A DNA stretch of 64,000 nucleotides from Gossypium raimondii (Eukaryota; Streptophyta; Magnoliopsida; Malvales; Malvaceae): the NCBI RefSeq assembly GCF_025698545.1, contig NC_068572.1, positions 4,836,001 through 4,900,000 on the forward strand. The letters are read 5' to 3'. The translations under genes were made by a program, and so were the position numbers. Positions within the stretch are counted from its first letter, which is position 1; every line of letters starts with the position of its first letter. Of the stretch, positions 1 through 11,350 are shown in pieces. The notes below the pieces were generated by a model, which worked only from the letters and a program-made list of their open reading frames with translations, searched no databases and had not been told where the DNA came from.

Positions 1-790
1 CAATTCAAACACACAATACGGTGTTAAGAAGTTTGTAGGTACAAACTATAAGTATTGGAGAATGTGTTGAGAAGCATACCTTCAAGGTCAAGACCTATGG
101 GATTTGGTTGCAGGAGCTAGTGATGAAATTTTTGCAAACACTAAAATTCTAAACCACGTAGGAAATGAAAGATTAAGTGCGGCAAAGCTCTCTTTGCATT
201 AAGAACTTCAATTAGCAAAGAGTTCATCGACCGTGTTTAGGATATCAGCTCCCTAAGAGAAGTGTGGAAGACACTTGAGATACTATTTTCCAAAAAGAGT
301 ACAACAATATTGCAGTTGTTGGAAAATGAGTTGGCATCATCAACTCAATGGAGTATGTCTATTTTTGAATATTTCTTAAAAGTTAAAATTATTTGTGCGA
401 AAATTTTAGAATTAGATACGAATCAGAATATTTGTGATGCCAGGTTGCGGCGATTTCTCATTCAAGGATTGAAGAAGGAATACATTTCTTTTGTTACTTC
501 CATTCAAGGGTGGGCAAGGTGACTTTTAGTTGAAGAGTTAGAAAGTTTACTTTCTAATCAAAAGGCTTTAGCAAAGCAAATGGCTAAGGATTTAGACATC
601 GATTCTACCCTCTTCTCCAAAGTGAAGCATAATAAGAAAAACATATCACCAGGGAATAAAAATAATGAAAAAGGTGGTCAAGTGTAGGAAAAACTGTTGA
701 TGGTGGCTCACAAAATAACAACTCTATTAAGTGCTACAAGTGCGACAAAATTGAGCATATCAAGAGGAATTGTAGAGTCAAGCTCTCCAA
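1..790 (+). pseudogene. copia gag relic with CCHC zinc knuckle (outer element)
   Basis: Gag-like coding sequence of the UBN2/retrotran_gag type. The longest open piece is 262-522, containing the segment around LLENELASS and LIQGLKKEYISFV, typical of copia gag. The stop at 522-524 breaks the frame, which continues through LLVEELESLLSNQ. A zinc knuckle of form CX2CX4HX4C is readable at 732-773 (CYKC...H...C). The start of gag is outside the window. It would have made the capsid protein that packages element RNA in the cytoplasm; here it cannot be translated in full. Confidence 0.8.
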
Positions 791-849
791 AGCAAATGTT
801 GTAAGTGAAAATAAATGACAATATCAATTCAAATGGGAGTAGTGATTTA

Positions 850-2130
850 TCGTGGAAATTGTTAAAAGTAATAACATAAAATCAACACTTGCTCAAGATC
901 TCTTCAGCCATGAAAATTACAAAGAAGAGTGGATCATTGATTCAGACTGCTTTCATCGTGTAACTGAAAATGATGAGCTACTCTCAGAACTGCGTCAACA
1001 CATTGAAGAGCGGGTTATTGTTACAATAGACAATTCAACTTATCCAGTAAGAAAATGAGTGGTGAATTTTGGAAAAGATGAAATGAGCGTAGCCAAGCTA
1101 AATGACGTTTTTCACGTTCTAATTTTGAAGAGAAATTTAATATCGATTTCTAAAATTGCATATTCTGGAAAATATATTTTGTTTGGGCCTAAAGATTTAA
1201 AAGTGCTTGATCACATGAAAAATATATCTATTGATGTTGTTACCTCTGGTGAGAGGAAATATTCTTTATTTGTTATGATAACAGGAAAAGCCTATGTAAA
1301 GAAGACAAGCCAGATGAAAGTATAGCAATTTGGCACACTTGGTTAGGTCATTTAGGCTATCAACTATTACTGAAAACCTCCTCAAACAAGTTGGTGGATG
1401 ACATGCCATCCTTGAAAAAAGTTCATGAAGGTGTAATTTGTCAAGGGTGTCAATTTGACAAATCACATCATCTTTCGTTCACAAAGTCATCAAATCGCAA
1501 ATCTTCTCTGCTTGATTTGGTCCATACAGACCTGATGAGACTAATAAAAACACCAAGTTTCAGTGGGTGTTGCTATGTCATGTTGTTAGTAAATGCCTTC
1601 TCAAGGTATAGTTGGGTAAAATTCTTAAAAGAGAAAAATGAGACTGTAACAAAGTTTGTCAAATTCAGAGATACTACAAAAAAAGAATTTGGGAAGAAGA
1701 TTAAATGTTTTCGGAGTGATAATGGTGGAGAATACACGTCAGATGATTTTTTCCAATACTACATTGATAATGGAATTTTACGGCAGATGACGTGTCTGAT
1801 TACGCCTTAACAGAATGGCATTTCAGAAAGGAAGTTGACTTATCTTATCTCTATGAATCCCTCGTGGCTGCATGACAAAAATATTCCTCAAGAGCTGTGG
1901 GTTGAAGCTATGTAGTGTGCATACCATGTAATAAATCGCCTACCTCTATGGCCAGGTAAAGAAAAGGCTTATTTTAAAATTTTACATAATGTCAAGCCAA
2001 ATGTAAATTATTTTCAGGTATTTGGTTTAATTTGTTATGTTCATATTCCAAAATCTAATAAAACCAAGCTTGACTAAAAGCAAAGAAGTGTATTTTTGTT
2101 GGCTATGACCATTGTAGGAAAGGATGAAGA
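850..2130 (+). pseudogene. copia protease and integrase relic (outer element)
   Basis: A protease segment at about 925-960 reads EEWIIDSD, where the family has an Asp-Ser-Gly active site; the Gly is replaced. GAG-pre-integrase follows at about 1330-1490, with a visible H...H...C..C zinc-binding arrangement ending in ICQGCQFDKSHH. The integrase core at 1391-1810 shows LVHTD and RSDNGGEYTSDDF, two of the catalytic acidic positions, with QNGISER just after a stop at 1808. Many stops and shifts continue to about 2130. The product would insert element cDNA into the genome; this copy is dead. Confidence 0.82.
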
Positions 2131-2150
2131 TGTATGGATCCAAAAATAAA

Positions 2151-2765
2151 GAAGTATGTCATTTTCATAGATGTTTTCGATAAATTATCATCCTATTATC
2201 AAAAGTTGTTCATGATGATAAGAAAAGTAGCTTACAACTACTTCCTGAAAGAAACATGGAAGCTCTAAATGATGAAGACCCTTTAACATCTGATACCTCA
2301 AATGTGGAAGGTGGTGAGCAAGAACCCCAAAAGAAATCCACAAGGGAGAAGAGGCAACCACAATACTTGAAAGATTATGAGGTGCAAACCAACAATTGCT
2401 CAATTACTTTATACTTCTTTATTGGAGAAATGGATGAAGAAGTATGTCATTTTTATAGATGTTTTCGATAAAGTATCATCATATTATCAAAAGTTATTCA
2501 TAATGATGAGAAAAGTAGCTTACAACTACTTCCTGAAAGCAACATAGAAGCTCTAAATGATGAAGATCCTTTAACATCTGATACCTTAGATGTGGAAGGT
2601 GGTGAGCAAGAACTCCAAAGGAAATCCACAAGGGAGAAGAGGCAACCACAATACCTGAAAGATTATGTGGTGCAAACCAACAATTGTTCAATTACTTCAT
2701 ACTTCTTTATTAGAGAAATAGATAAAGAAGTATGTCATTTTCATAGATGTTTTCAATAAAGTATC
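2151..2765 (+). repeat. In-frame tandem triplication, 288-bp unit (third unit split)
   Basis: Units begin with GAAGTATGTC at 2151, 2439 and 2727, giving an exact 288-bp (96-codon) spacing each time. Unit 3 runs 2727-2765, is interrupted by the inner copia element, and finishes at 7308-7561. Each unit encodes the acidic, Lys-rich linker (for example EALNDEDPLTSDT) between integrase and reverse transcriptase. The copies differ by scattered substitutions, so the triplication is old but predates the inner insertion. Confidence 0.9.
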
Positions 2766-3072
2766 TGTTGAGATTGTGTGTTTAAGATTGTTACCATTTA
2801 CTTTTTTTTCTTGTTGCTAAGTTTGAATAATTCTCCTTTACTTTAGGAGCTTAGTTTTTTGATTTGTTTGGTATATTGTTACCAGATTTTTAGCAGATTT
2901 TTAGAACCTCTTTTTTTATTTTTAGTCTTGAACTTTTGTATTTAAATTGTTGAGGTGCAAATCAATTATCATTCCAGTCTTGAATTATTTTTCTATTTTA
3001 AAACTTCCTTTCTCTTTTTTCTACTTCAAATCTCTCAATCAATCATTAAAGTTCGAGTTCTAATCACCAATA
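2766..3072 (+). repeat. 5' LTR of inner copia element
   Basis: Begins TGTTGAG and ends CCAATA, 307 bp. The right-hand partner at 7004-7307 is near identical in order. Ends are TG...TA rather than the usual TG...CA; the exact target duplication fixes the boundaries. Confidence 0.92.
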
Positions 3073-3075
3073 AAT

Positions 3076-3088
3076 TGGTATCGGAGCT
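3076..3088 (+). other. Primer-binding site (initiator Met tRNA type)
   Basis: TGGTATCGGAGCT starts three bases after the 5' LTR. Plant copia elements commonly carry TGGTATCAGAGC here, complementary to the 3' end of initiator methionine tRNA. One base differs (G for A). Confidence 0.85.
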
Positions 3089-3127
3089 ATTTTCTTGAGG
3101 GATCTGTGAGGTTATTTGCGTGTTAAG

Positions 3128-3990
3128 ATGGAAGGAAGGTCCAGTTTTTCAATTGTTGTACCACCAGTCTTCGATGGAGACAATTACTAGATGTGGGCAG
3201 TTCGCATGGAGACTTACCTAGAAGCTTTGGATCTTTAGGAAGTTGTAGAAGAGGATTACGAGGTCTGACCACTTCCAGCAAATCCTACTGTGGCACAGAT
3301 TAAAGCATAAAAGGAAAAGAAGACAAGGAAATCAAAGGCAAAAGCTTGCTTATTTCAGTTGTGTCTCAAATTATTTTCACACGAATAATGTCTAGCAAAA
3401 GAAATCTGGGATTACCTCAAGGCTGAGTATCCAGAAGATGAGAGGATTCGTGGAATAAAAGTCCTGAATCTAATCAGAGATTTCAAGTTGCAGAAGATGA
3501 AGGAGTCTGAGTCGGTGAAAGAATATTCTGACAGACTTCTCAGCATTTCCAACAAGGTGAGATTGCTTGGTTCTGAGTTGAACGACTCTAGAATCGTAGA
3601 AAAGCTACTAGTCATTATTCCAGAGAAGTTTGAAGCCACTATTACTACTCTGGAGAACACCAAGGACCTGTCAAAGATCTCTCATGCAGAGCTCTTGAAT
3701 GCTTTACAAGCACAAGAGCAAAAGAGATCCATGAGGCAAGAGGGAGTGATAGAAGGTGCCTTATCTGTCAAACATCAAGACAACAACAGGTATAAAAAGA
3801 AGAAAAATTTTAAGAACCAGTCGACGAGTGGAGAAAATTCATCAGGCAATTATTAGAAGAGCAAAAGAGGAGGTGTTAAGAAATCTTACCCACCTTATCA
3901 CCATTGTGAGAAGAAAGGTCATTCACCATTCAAATGTTAGAAAATACCTGACGCTATATGCTCCAAATGCAATCAATTTGGACATGAAGT
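3128..3990 (+). pseudogene. copia gag relic (inner element)
   Basis: Starts with ATG at 3128 (MEGRSSFSIVVPPVFDGDNY), then hits stops at positions where Trp is expected. The longest open piece is 3488-3856, with the copia gag signature SVKEYSDRLLSI and LLVIIPEKFEATI. A CCHC-type region follows at about 3895-4005, with its own stop. It lies directly upstream of the protease segment, as in a single gag-pol reading frame. Not functional. Confidence 0.85.
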
Positions 3991-6900
3991 AGTGACTTGC
4001 AATGTTAAAGGCCAGGTGCAAGAAGTAGATGCTCAGGTAGCTGATCAAGAAGAAGAAGATCAATTGTTCGTGGTTACTTGTTTCTCAAGTAGAGAATCAA
4101 GTGAGAGCTGGCTGATTGATAGTGGGTGCACAAATCACATGACATATGACAAAGAGCTCTTCGAGGAATCGAGAAACACTGAAGTCAAAAGAGTGAGGAT
4201 TGGAAATGGTGAGTACTTGGAAGTCAATGGAAAATGCACAGTAGCTACATTTAAGATGTTTTGTTTGTACCTAAAATTGATCAAAATCTTTTAAGTGTTG
4301 GTCAGTTACTAGATAAAGGCTATAAAGTGCCATTTGAGAATAAGTAGTGCTTGATCAGAGTTGCTAATGGCAGAGACTTGTTCAATTTCAAAATCAAGGG
4401 AAAAAGTTTTGCTCTTAATCCAATGGAAAATGAGTAAATGGGTTTTAAATCCAAAGTTAGTACTACTGAGACTTGGCACAAGAGACTTAGGCATTTTTAC
4501 CATTGAGGATTGCTTCAAATGCAGTCGAAGAAGCTGGTGAAAGGACTTATAAACATGATGATGATCTACCTCATTGTCGAGCTTGCAAATTTGGGAAACA
4601 ACATAGACAACCCTTTCCTAAATAAGCCTGGAGAGCCTCGAAGAAGTTACAGCTTATTCATACTGATCTTTGTAGTTATCAGAGAACACCATCGTTAAAT
4701 GGTAACCTCTATTACATAGCCTTTATCGATGATCTAACAAGAATGTGTTGGATTTTCTTGTTGAAATAAAAATTAGAAGTTGCTGGTGTGTTTTGGAAAT
4801 TCAAAGCCAGAGTTGAGAATAAAAGTGGATGCATGATTCATATTTTAAGATCTGATAATTGCAAGGAGTACACTTCAAAAACCTTTAATAGGTTTTGAAA
4901 AGAGGTTGAAATTGAGCATCAGTTGACAGCGACATACACTCCACAACAAAATGGAGTCAGTGAAAAGAAGAACATATTCATAATGGAGATAACTTGATGT
5001 ATGCATCATGAGAAGAATCTTCCAAAAAGCTTTTGGGGAGAAGCTGCAAACACTGCTGTGTTCTTGCAAAATCAGATTTCAACAAAAGCTGTAAAGGATC
5101 AGACGCCATTTAAAGCTTGCTATGGTTACAAACCTTCTTTAAAGTTCCTCAGAGTGTTTGGCTGCCTGTGTTTCACTTACATTCCACAGGTCAAGCGTGA
5201 TAAGCTTAACAAAAAGGCAGAAGCTGGCATTTTTGTTGGGTATAGCACTGTATCTAAAGCTTATAGAGTCTTTCAACGACACACTGGACATGTTATTATG
5301 AGTAGAGATGTTTATTTTGTTGAAAATAAACAATGGAATTGGGAAGACTCAACCAAGATGAACCAAACTTCTAGTGCACCAAATTATTTTACCATTGGCA
5401 GCACGTTAAAGGAGCTTAAAGATGAAGGGTAAGATGTTTTAGCTGATGATACATTTGTCAGAGGTACAAGACTGCTATTCAACATTTATCATGGATGTAA
5501 CGTGGCTATTTGTAAGCCTGCAGGGTATCATGATACAAAAAACAGTCAACATTGGATGGCTGCAATGAAGGAGGAGCTTTCGATGATCGAGAAAAATAAA
5601 ACTTGGGAGCTGGTTGATTGACCTCTAGACAAAAAGATAATTGGAGTAAGATGGGTGTTTAGAACGAAACTAAATCTTGGTGGTTCAGTTAACAAATTCA
5701 AAGCAAAACTTGTTATGAAGGAATATGCATAAGTCTTTGGAGTCGATTATTTAGAAACATTTGCACCTGTTGCCAGACTTGACACTGTAAGGTTGCTGCT
5801 TGCTCTTGCTACACAAAAGAACTGAAAAGTTTTTCAGGTAGATCTACATTCCTAGATGGATTCTTGCAAGAATAAATCTTTGTAGAGCAACCTGAAGGTT
5901 TTGTAAGCAGAGGCAATAAAGACAAAGTTTACTTGCTGAAGAAGGCTCTGTATGGCTTATTTGGTGGGTCTTGGCTTTCAGAAAAGTCAATATGAGCTTA
6001 CACTATATGTCAAGCATGAAGGTACAAACACTTTAGTCATTTCTCTTTATGTAAATGACTTATTGATTACAGTGAGCAATCTCGATCAAGTTAATCAGTT
6101 TAAATTAGAAATGAAAAAGGTCTTCGAAATGACAGACCTTGGTCTGATGTCTTATTTCCTTGGCATTAAGATCAAACAAAGCCAAGATAAAGTGTTCATC
6201 TGTCAAAGAAAGTATGTAAAGGAGATACTTAAAAATTTTCATATGGAAGATTGCAAAGTAATTAGTACTCCTATGGATCAAAAAGAGAAGCTAATCAAAG
6301 ATGATGGTTCTGCCAAAGTCATTGAAGCTGAGTTTAGGAGTTTGGTAGGTTGTCTAATGTACTTAACAACAACCAGACCCGACATCTTGAATGCTGCAAG
6401 TATTTTCTCCAGATTCATGTACTGTCCCAATGAGACTCACATGAGAGCTGCAAAAAGAGTTAGCAGATACATCAAGGGGACCTGGAGTTATGAAGTGAAG
6501 TTTTTAAAGCACAGGGAATTGAAGTTAATTGGTTTCTCTGACAGTGATTGGGGTGGGTCAACTGATGATATGAAGAGTACATCTGGTTATTATTTTTGTC
6601 TTGGATCAGGCATGTTCTCTTGGAGCTCGAAGAAGTAAGAAACTGTAGCTCAATCCACTGCTGAGGTAGAATTTGTGGATGCAACAGCAACAGTTAACCA
6701 AGCTCTCTGGTTAAGGAAGATTTTTGTTGATCTAAACATGGAGCAGAAGTAAAGCACAGAGATTCTAGTTGATAACCAAGCTGCCATTACAATCTCTAAC
6801 AATCCAGTCTTTCATGGAAAGACTAAGCATTTCAATATCAAGTTATTTTTTGTTCGAGAAGTTCAAAAAAGCAGTGATGTGTCTCTTTGTTACTGTAAAT

Positions 6901-6991
6901 CTGCAGATCAAATTGCAGATATCTTCACCAAACCATTGTCACTTAGCAAGTTTAAAAGCTTCAGGAAGAAACTTGGAGTTTGCAGTATCTA
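3991..6991 (+). pseudogene. copia pol relic: protease, integrase, RT, RNase H (inner element)
   Basis: Protease at about 4106-4170 keeps SWLIDSGCTNHMT with the catalytic DSG. Integrase runs about 4480-5330: LRSDN and QQNGVSEKKN are visible, and the best open piece is 5001-5432. Reverse transcriptase starts near 5560 (HWMAAMKEELSMIEKNKTW); the catalytic box reads YVND at about 6047, where copia has YVDD. RNase H occupies about 6330-6991, including VGCLMYLTTTRPDI and ADIFTKPL. At least a dozen stops interrupt it, many at conserved Trp, Gln or Arg codons. The product would have been a polyprotein for cDNA synthesis and integration. Confidence 0.88.
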
Positions 6992-7003
6992 AATAAGGAG
7001 GAG
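6992..7003 (+). other. Polypurine tract of inner copia element
   Basis: AATAAGGAGGAG lies immediately before the 3' LTR, the usual site for plus-strand priming. Confidence 0.8.
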
Positions 7004-7307
7004 TGTTGAGATCACGTGTTTAAGATTGCTGCCATTTACTTTTTTTTTGTTGCTAAGTTTGAATAATTCTCCTTTACTTTAGAAGCTTAGTTTTGTGATC
7101 TGTTTGGTATATTGTTACCAGATTCTTTGCAGGTTTTTAGAACCTCTTTTTCTATTTTTAGTCTTGAACTTTTGTATTTAAATCGTTGAGGTGCAAATCA
7201 ATTATCATTCTAGTCTTCAATTATTTTTCTATCTTAAAACTTCATTTCTCTTTTTCTGCTTCAAATCTCTTGATCAATCATCAAAGTTCGAGTTCTAATC
7301 ACCAATA
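7004..7307 (+). repeat. 3' LTR of inner copia element
   Basis: Begins TGTTGAG and ends CCAATA (304 bp); matches 2766-3072 with about 21 substitutions counted by eye. It is followed directly by the second GTATC target copy. Confidence 0.92.
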
Positions 7308-7561
7308 GTATCATCCTATTATCAAAAGTTGTTTATGATGATGAGAAAAGTAGCTTACAACTACTTCCTGAAAGCAACATGGAAGCTCTAAATGATGAAG
7401 ATCCTTTAACATCTGATACCTTAGATGTAGAAGGTGGTGAACAAGAACCCCAAAAGAAATCCACAAGGGATAAGAGGCAACCACAATACTTGAAAGATTA
7501 TGAGGTGCAAACCAACAATTGTTCAATTACTTCATACTTCTTTATTAGAGAAATGGATGAA

Positions 7562-9100
7562 GAAGAACTAATAAGTTATGAGGAAGCTAAAGATAAACCA
7601 AAATGGCAAGCAATTATGCTAGAAGAAATTAAAGTTTTAAACAAAAATCAATCTTGGGAGTTAGTGCCAAATCCAAATAATTACAAGCCTATTACTTGTA
7701 AGTGGGTGTATCGTTTAAAGAGGAAATCAGATGGAACTATTGATAAATGCAAAGCTTAACTTGTTGCATAAAGATTTTCTCAAAGCTACAGGTTAGATTA
7801 TGAGGAAACATTCAATTTGATTGCAAAAATGACAATACTAAGAACACTTTTTCTCTTACAACCTTTAAGAGGTAGGAACTATGACAGCTTGATGTAAAGA
7901 ACGTGTTTCTTTATGACGACCTAAACCGTGAAGTATTTATGGAATAATCTGGAGGCTATGTTTCTATGTAGCATCCTCACAATGTCTACAAGCTCAAAAA
8001 GGCGTTGTACGACCTTAAGCAAGCATCACGTGCTTTGTATGGTAAAATGGCTCAATACTTTATATTTTTTGGTTTTAAAGTTTCAAATGCAAATTCTAGT
8101 TTGTTTGTTAAACTAGAATCATATTTACACTTGTTGGTCTTGTTGTACATGGATGATATGATAATTATTGGAGATAACGAAGCTGAAATTTCTAAGCTGA
8201 AAAGTGATTTATTTGTTCGATTTGAAATGAAAATCTTGGGAGAAGTTGACCGCTTTCTAGTCTAGAAATTAAAAAAAATAGATGATGGATATTTCATCTC
8301 TCCAAAAGCTTATGCAAAGAAACTCTTGCAGCGTTTTAGCATGGGTTAGTCCAAAAAAAAAAAAAGCAACTCCAATGGAGCCACATCTCAAGCTGATGAA
8401 AGATGAAGGAAAGTTGTTGCAAGATGTTACAAAATTTCAGAAACTTGTTGGTAGTTTAATTTATTTAACTATCACAAGACCATAAATTGTCTATTCTATT
8501 GGTGTAGTCTCACAATTTATGCAATGTCCAAGGAATACTTAGTTAGATGCAGCAAAGAGAATCCTGTACTATGTAAAAAGCTCTATTGATTATGGTTTGA
8601 TGTATGGAAGAAGTGAGAATTTTGTGGTAAAAGGCTTTACTAATGCAGATTCGACAAGAGATGCAAATGATAGACATTCAACTTCAAGTAATTGTTTCAA
8701 TACTGGTTCAGCTACGATATCTTGGTGTAGCAAGAAGTAGAATATGATTTCTCTATCTAGCACTAAAGTTGAATATGTGGCAACAACCATGGCTGTTCAA
8801 GAATACATGTGGTTAAGGATTTTGATGGGCAATATGTTGTGCAAAGTTGAGTATGGTGTGCAAATCCAGTGTGATAATGAAAGTGTTGTTAAACTTGCTT
8901 CTAATCCTATCTTTCATGCTCAAACAAAACATATAGAAGTTCGTCATCACTACATTTGAGAAAAAGTGTTGAATCAAGAAATTGCTACAAGGGATCTTTA
9001 CAAATAACCAAGTGGCAGACATTTTCACAAAAGCACTGGGAAAGCCTAAGTTTGAAGAGTTTAGAGTTGCACTTGGAGTTGTTGATTGTAAGCATGCACT
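7562..9100 (+). pseudogene. copia RT and RNase H relic (outer element)
   Basis: Reverse transcriptase starts with KPKWQAIMLEEIKVLNKNQ (about 7596) and WVYRLKRKSDGT. A stop at 7757 and frame changes follow. The catalytic box LYMDDMIIIGD is intact at about 8145, preceded by the YDLKQASRALYGK region (the nucleotide-binding part of copia RT). RNase H ends with STKVEYVATTMAVQEYMWL, CDNESVVKLASNP and a degraded copy of the C-terminal RHHYI...VADIFTKAL region. It would have copied element RNA into DNA; this copy is inactive through stops. Confidence 0.85.
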
Positions 9101-9110
9101 AAGGGGGAGT

Positions 9111-9346
9111 TGTTGATTTTTTTACAAAGTCAAATAATTTAGTTTCATATTTTATGGAATTTGTTTTGAGTAGTTTCATTTTTTAGGTACAATATTTGAG
9201 TAGTTGGACTTTTTTAGGTGCAGTTAGTTAGTATTTTTAACTTATAAATTTACTATGTTTTGCTACATTTTTTTATTAAGTTCAGGAACAATTCATCAGT
9301 CTTTCTCTAGTTTATTCACACTCCTATTTTGTTCCATTTTGTATCA
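9111..9346 (+). repeat. 3' LTR of outer copia element (right end uncertain)
   Basis: Starts TGTTGATT one base after the purine tract. Contains a TATA-like CTTATAAATTTA near 9240. The partner LTR is outside the window, so only the left edge is supported. Confidence 0.6.
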
Positions 9347-9638
9347 GCGTTTTTTTCTTTTTATTTCAAAGCTATGAGATAATTTTCCTAAGTTTAATAT
9401 GACTTGTTAAAATACAATCAATGTTAATATCTAATTGTCGATTGTGCCTTCCTCAATGGTTGGCTTCATAAGATATGTTTTCAGTAATGAATTGTTAAAA
9501 TTTTCAAATAACATAATTAAAATTTTAAACAATTTCGATCAAAATATATTAACTAAATAAAGCAAGTTATAATGACCTGCAAAATGTTACTCAATTTGTA
9601 ACTAACGTTGCATCTAGCAATTGTATTCCGCAAAAGTA

Positions 9639-9671
<33 letters not shown>

Positions 9672-9765
9672 GATTTTTTTAAAACCAAACTATAAACAAA
9701 TTGAATAATGTTATTTGTTACCTCCATAACCAAAATCAAATCAATAAAAGCAAAATTGAATATAC
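9347..9765. other. AT-rich spacer with (AT)n microsatellite
   Basis: No coding signal. A pure (AT)n run of about 26 bp lies at 9639-9664. Confidence 0.7.
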
Positions 9766-9773
9766 ATTATGAT

Positions 9774-10323
9774 TAGAGATGATCATGAGCTAGGTCAGGC
9801 TGAGTTTGGGTCGAGCTTAAGTATGATATTAATATACTTTATGTTTGCCCAAGCCCGACTTGGCTCGAAATAGGATCTAAAATTTTGCCCAAACCCACCC
9901 TTTTTTGCAAAAGACTAACCCAAGCCCATTTTAGGCCCATCTATATTATTTTTTAATTATTAAAAAAATATTTATATTGTTTTATTTTAATATTTAATTA
10001 TTTTATATACTTCTTATTTATTGAAATTTTTTATATAGTCATCTTAACATTATTTTAATGTTTACATTAGAGTATTATTATAAATTTAGTATAAGTTTAT
10101 TTTTTTTAATGTGTTCTAAATCACATAATATAAACCATTTTAAACTTAAAAATGGGTTGGGTCAGGTCAGGCTCGGGTTTTAAGCCTTGAATGTTCAAGT
10201 TTGAGCCCGACCCATATTTGAAATGGACTTAATTTGTTTTTACTCAATCCCATTTTTCAGGCCTAATATTTTTGCCCAAACCCTCTTAAATTTTGAGCAA
10301 ACCTTCGGGTCTGAACAAGTCTA
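9774..10323. mobile_element. Non-autonomous hAT-like element, copy 1
   Basis: Left end TAGAGATGATCATGAG; right end is the approximate inverted complement (ends AACAAGTCTA). It is flanked by 8-bp direct repeats ATTATGAT (9766-9773) and ATTATGAC (10324-10331), the target size of the hAT superfamily. Both ends are rich in GGGTC, GGCCC and GCCCGACC words, while the middle is AT-rich with no ORF. It shares structure with the copies at 11351, 34149 and 37562. Confidence 0.8.
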
Positions 10324-10331
10324 ATTATGAC

Positions 10332-11342
10332 TCAAATATATTTTCCTGGCTTTATTTCTTAATCATAATAACTTATCTATAAATTCATATAAAAATACGG
10401 ATATGGAATATTTTTGAATTTATTTATACGAAAAATCTTTTCTTGGTTTGGAAGTTAATGGGTGAACTAAAAAATGGAAAATAAAATATTGGTTTGATTT
10501 TTGATTTTGCATTCCATCCAAACTTTAAAATTTATAATTTTTAAACTTAATATTAGTGTTTATTGTTTAACTGATATTTTATGATTTTAATTATTGTAAA
10601 ATAAATAAAATCTTCAATATTTATAAATTAATTCAATTAATATGTAATGCAAACCATCCCTAGAACCTACTTCTTCTATTTCTGGAATTCAACAAAACCA
10701 ACTAACAGTCAAGATCCAACTTCTTATCAACCAATAGTCATCATTCACTTTCTTTTATACATGTATATATAAATATATTTTAACATTAATAGTTTAAAAT
10801 AACTTTATATATATTTTAATATCTAACCATTAATTCATCATGTTTATAAATTTTCGATTTAATTTAATATATTTATCATATTGATCCAGAATATTTTTTT
10901 ATTATAATATATTTATCTAATATCACTTTAAATGTGAGGTTGTCATATATCTTTATATTGTTGGTCGTCGGTTTTCCAAATTAAAGTACCATTAGGTAAA
11001 AAATTCAGATATCAAGTAAATACAAATTATCAAATTTAAGTATCTCTGATATATTAACCCTTTTTATTTTAAATATAAAAAATCCAAAATCCAAAATTAC
11101 ATCTCACTTATAATGTTTTAGTGTTCCAAGCTCTATTCTTTGTATTGTTTTGGTAGTTTATCATTGTATGGTTACAAACTATCTATAGTAATGCTTAAAA
11201 AATAAGAAAAGTAATGTATTTCTTGTATTGCCTAATTACTTATTAGCTTACTAAGTAACTTTGAAAGGTGTGATTATATAGCTTAAGAAAGAGGCAGATA
11301 ATATTCTAATAATGGGAAAAAAAGTAGCTACCTATTAGCCAA
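10332..11342. other. AT-rich spacer, nothing recognised
   Basis: Very AT-rich, no ORF with gene character, no clear repeat pair seen. Confidence 0.6.
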
Positions 11343-11350
11343 ATCTGAAT

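Larger units (their letters stand above)
1..2765 (+). mobile_element. Outer Ty1/copia retrotransposon, 5' part (decayed, interrupted)
   Basis: This is the left part of a copia-type LTR retrotransposon; its 5' LTR lies before the window. Order seen on the plus strand is gag, CCHC knuckle, protease, GAG-pre-integrase HHCC, integrase core, then a linker that is triplicated. That order (integrase before reverse transcriptase) is copia, not gypsy. The element resumes at 7308 after a second copia element that occupies 2766-7307. Every domain carries stop codons or frameshifts, so it is non-autonomous. No intact envelope or extra ORF is seen. Confidence 0.9.
2766..7307 (+). mobile_element. Inner Ty1/copia element, structurally complete, coding-dead
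   Basis: A full LTR-to-LTR element of 4,542 bp with a 5-bp target duplication GTATC at 2761-2765 and 7308-7312. Left LTR 2766-3072, primer-binding site at 3076, gag, protease, integrase, reverse transcriptase, RNase H, purine tract 6992-7003, right LTR 7004-7307. By hand the two LTRs differ at about 21 of about 300 aligned positions plus small indels, so the insertion is not recent. Numerous stops in all domains make it non-autonomous. It lies within the third unit of the 288-bp repeat of the outer element. Confidence 0.93.
7308..9346 (+). mobile_element. Outer copia element, 3' part
   Basis: Continues the element broken at 2765: rest of linker unit 3 (7308-7561), reverse transcriptase, RNase H, purine tract AAGGGGGAG at 9101-9109, and the 3' LTR from 9111. 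The right end of the LTR cannot be fixed because the 5' LTR is outside the window; 9346 (GTATCA) is a guess. Confidence 0.82.
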
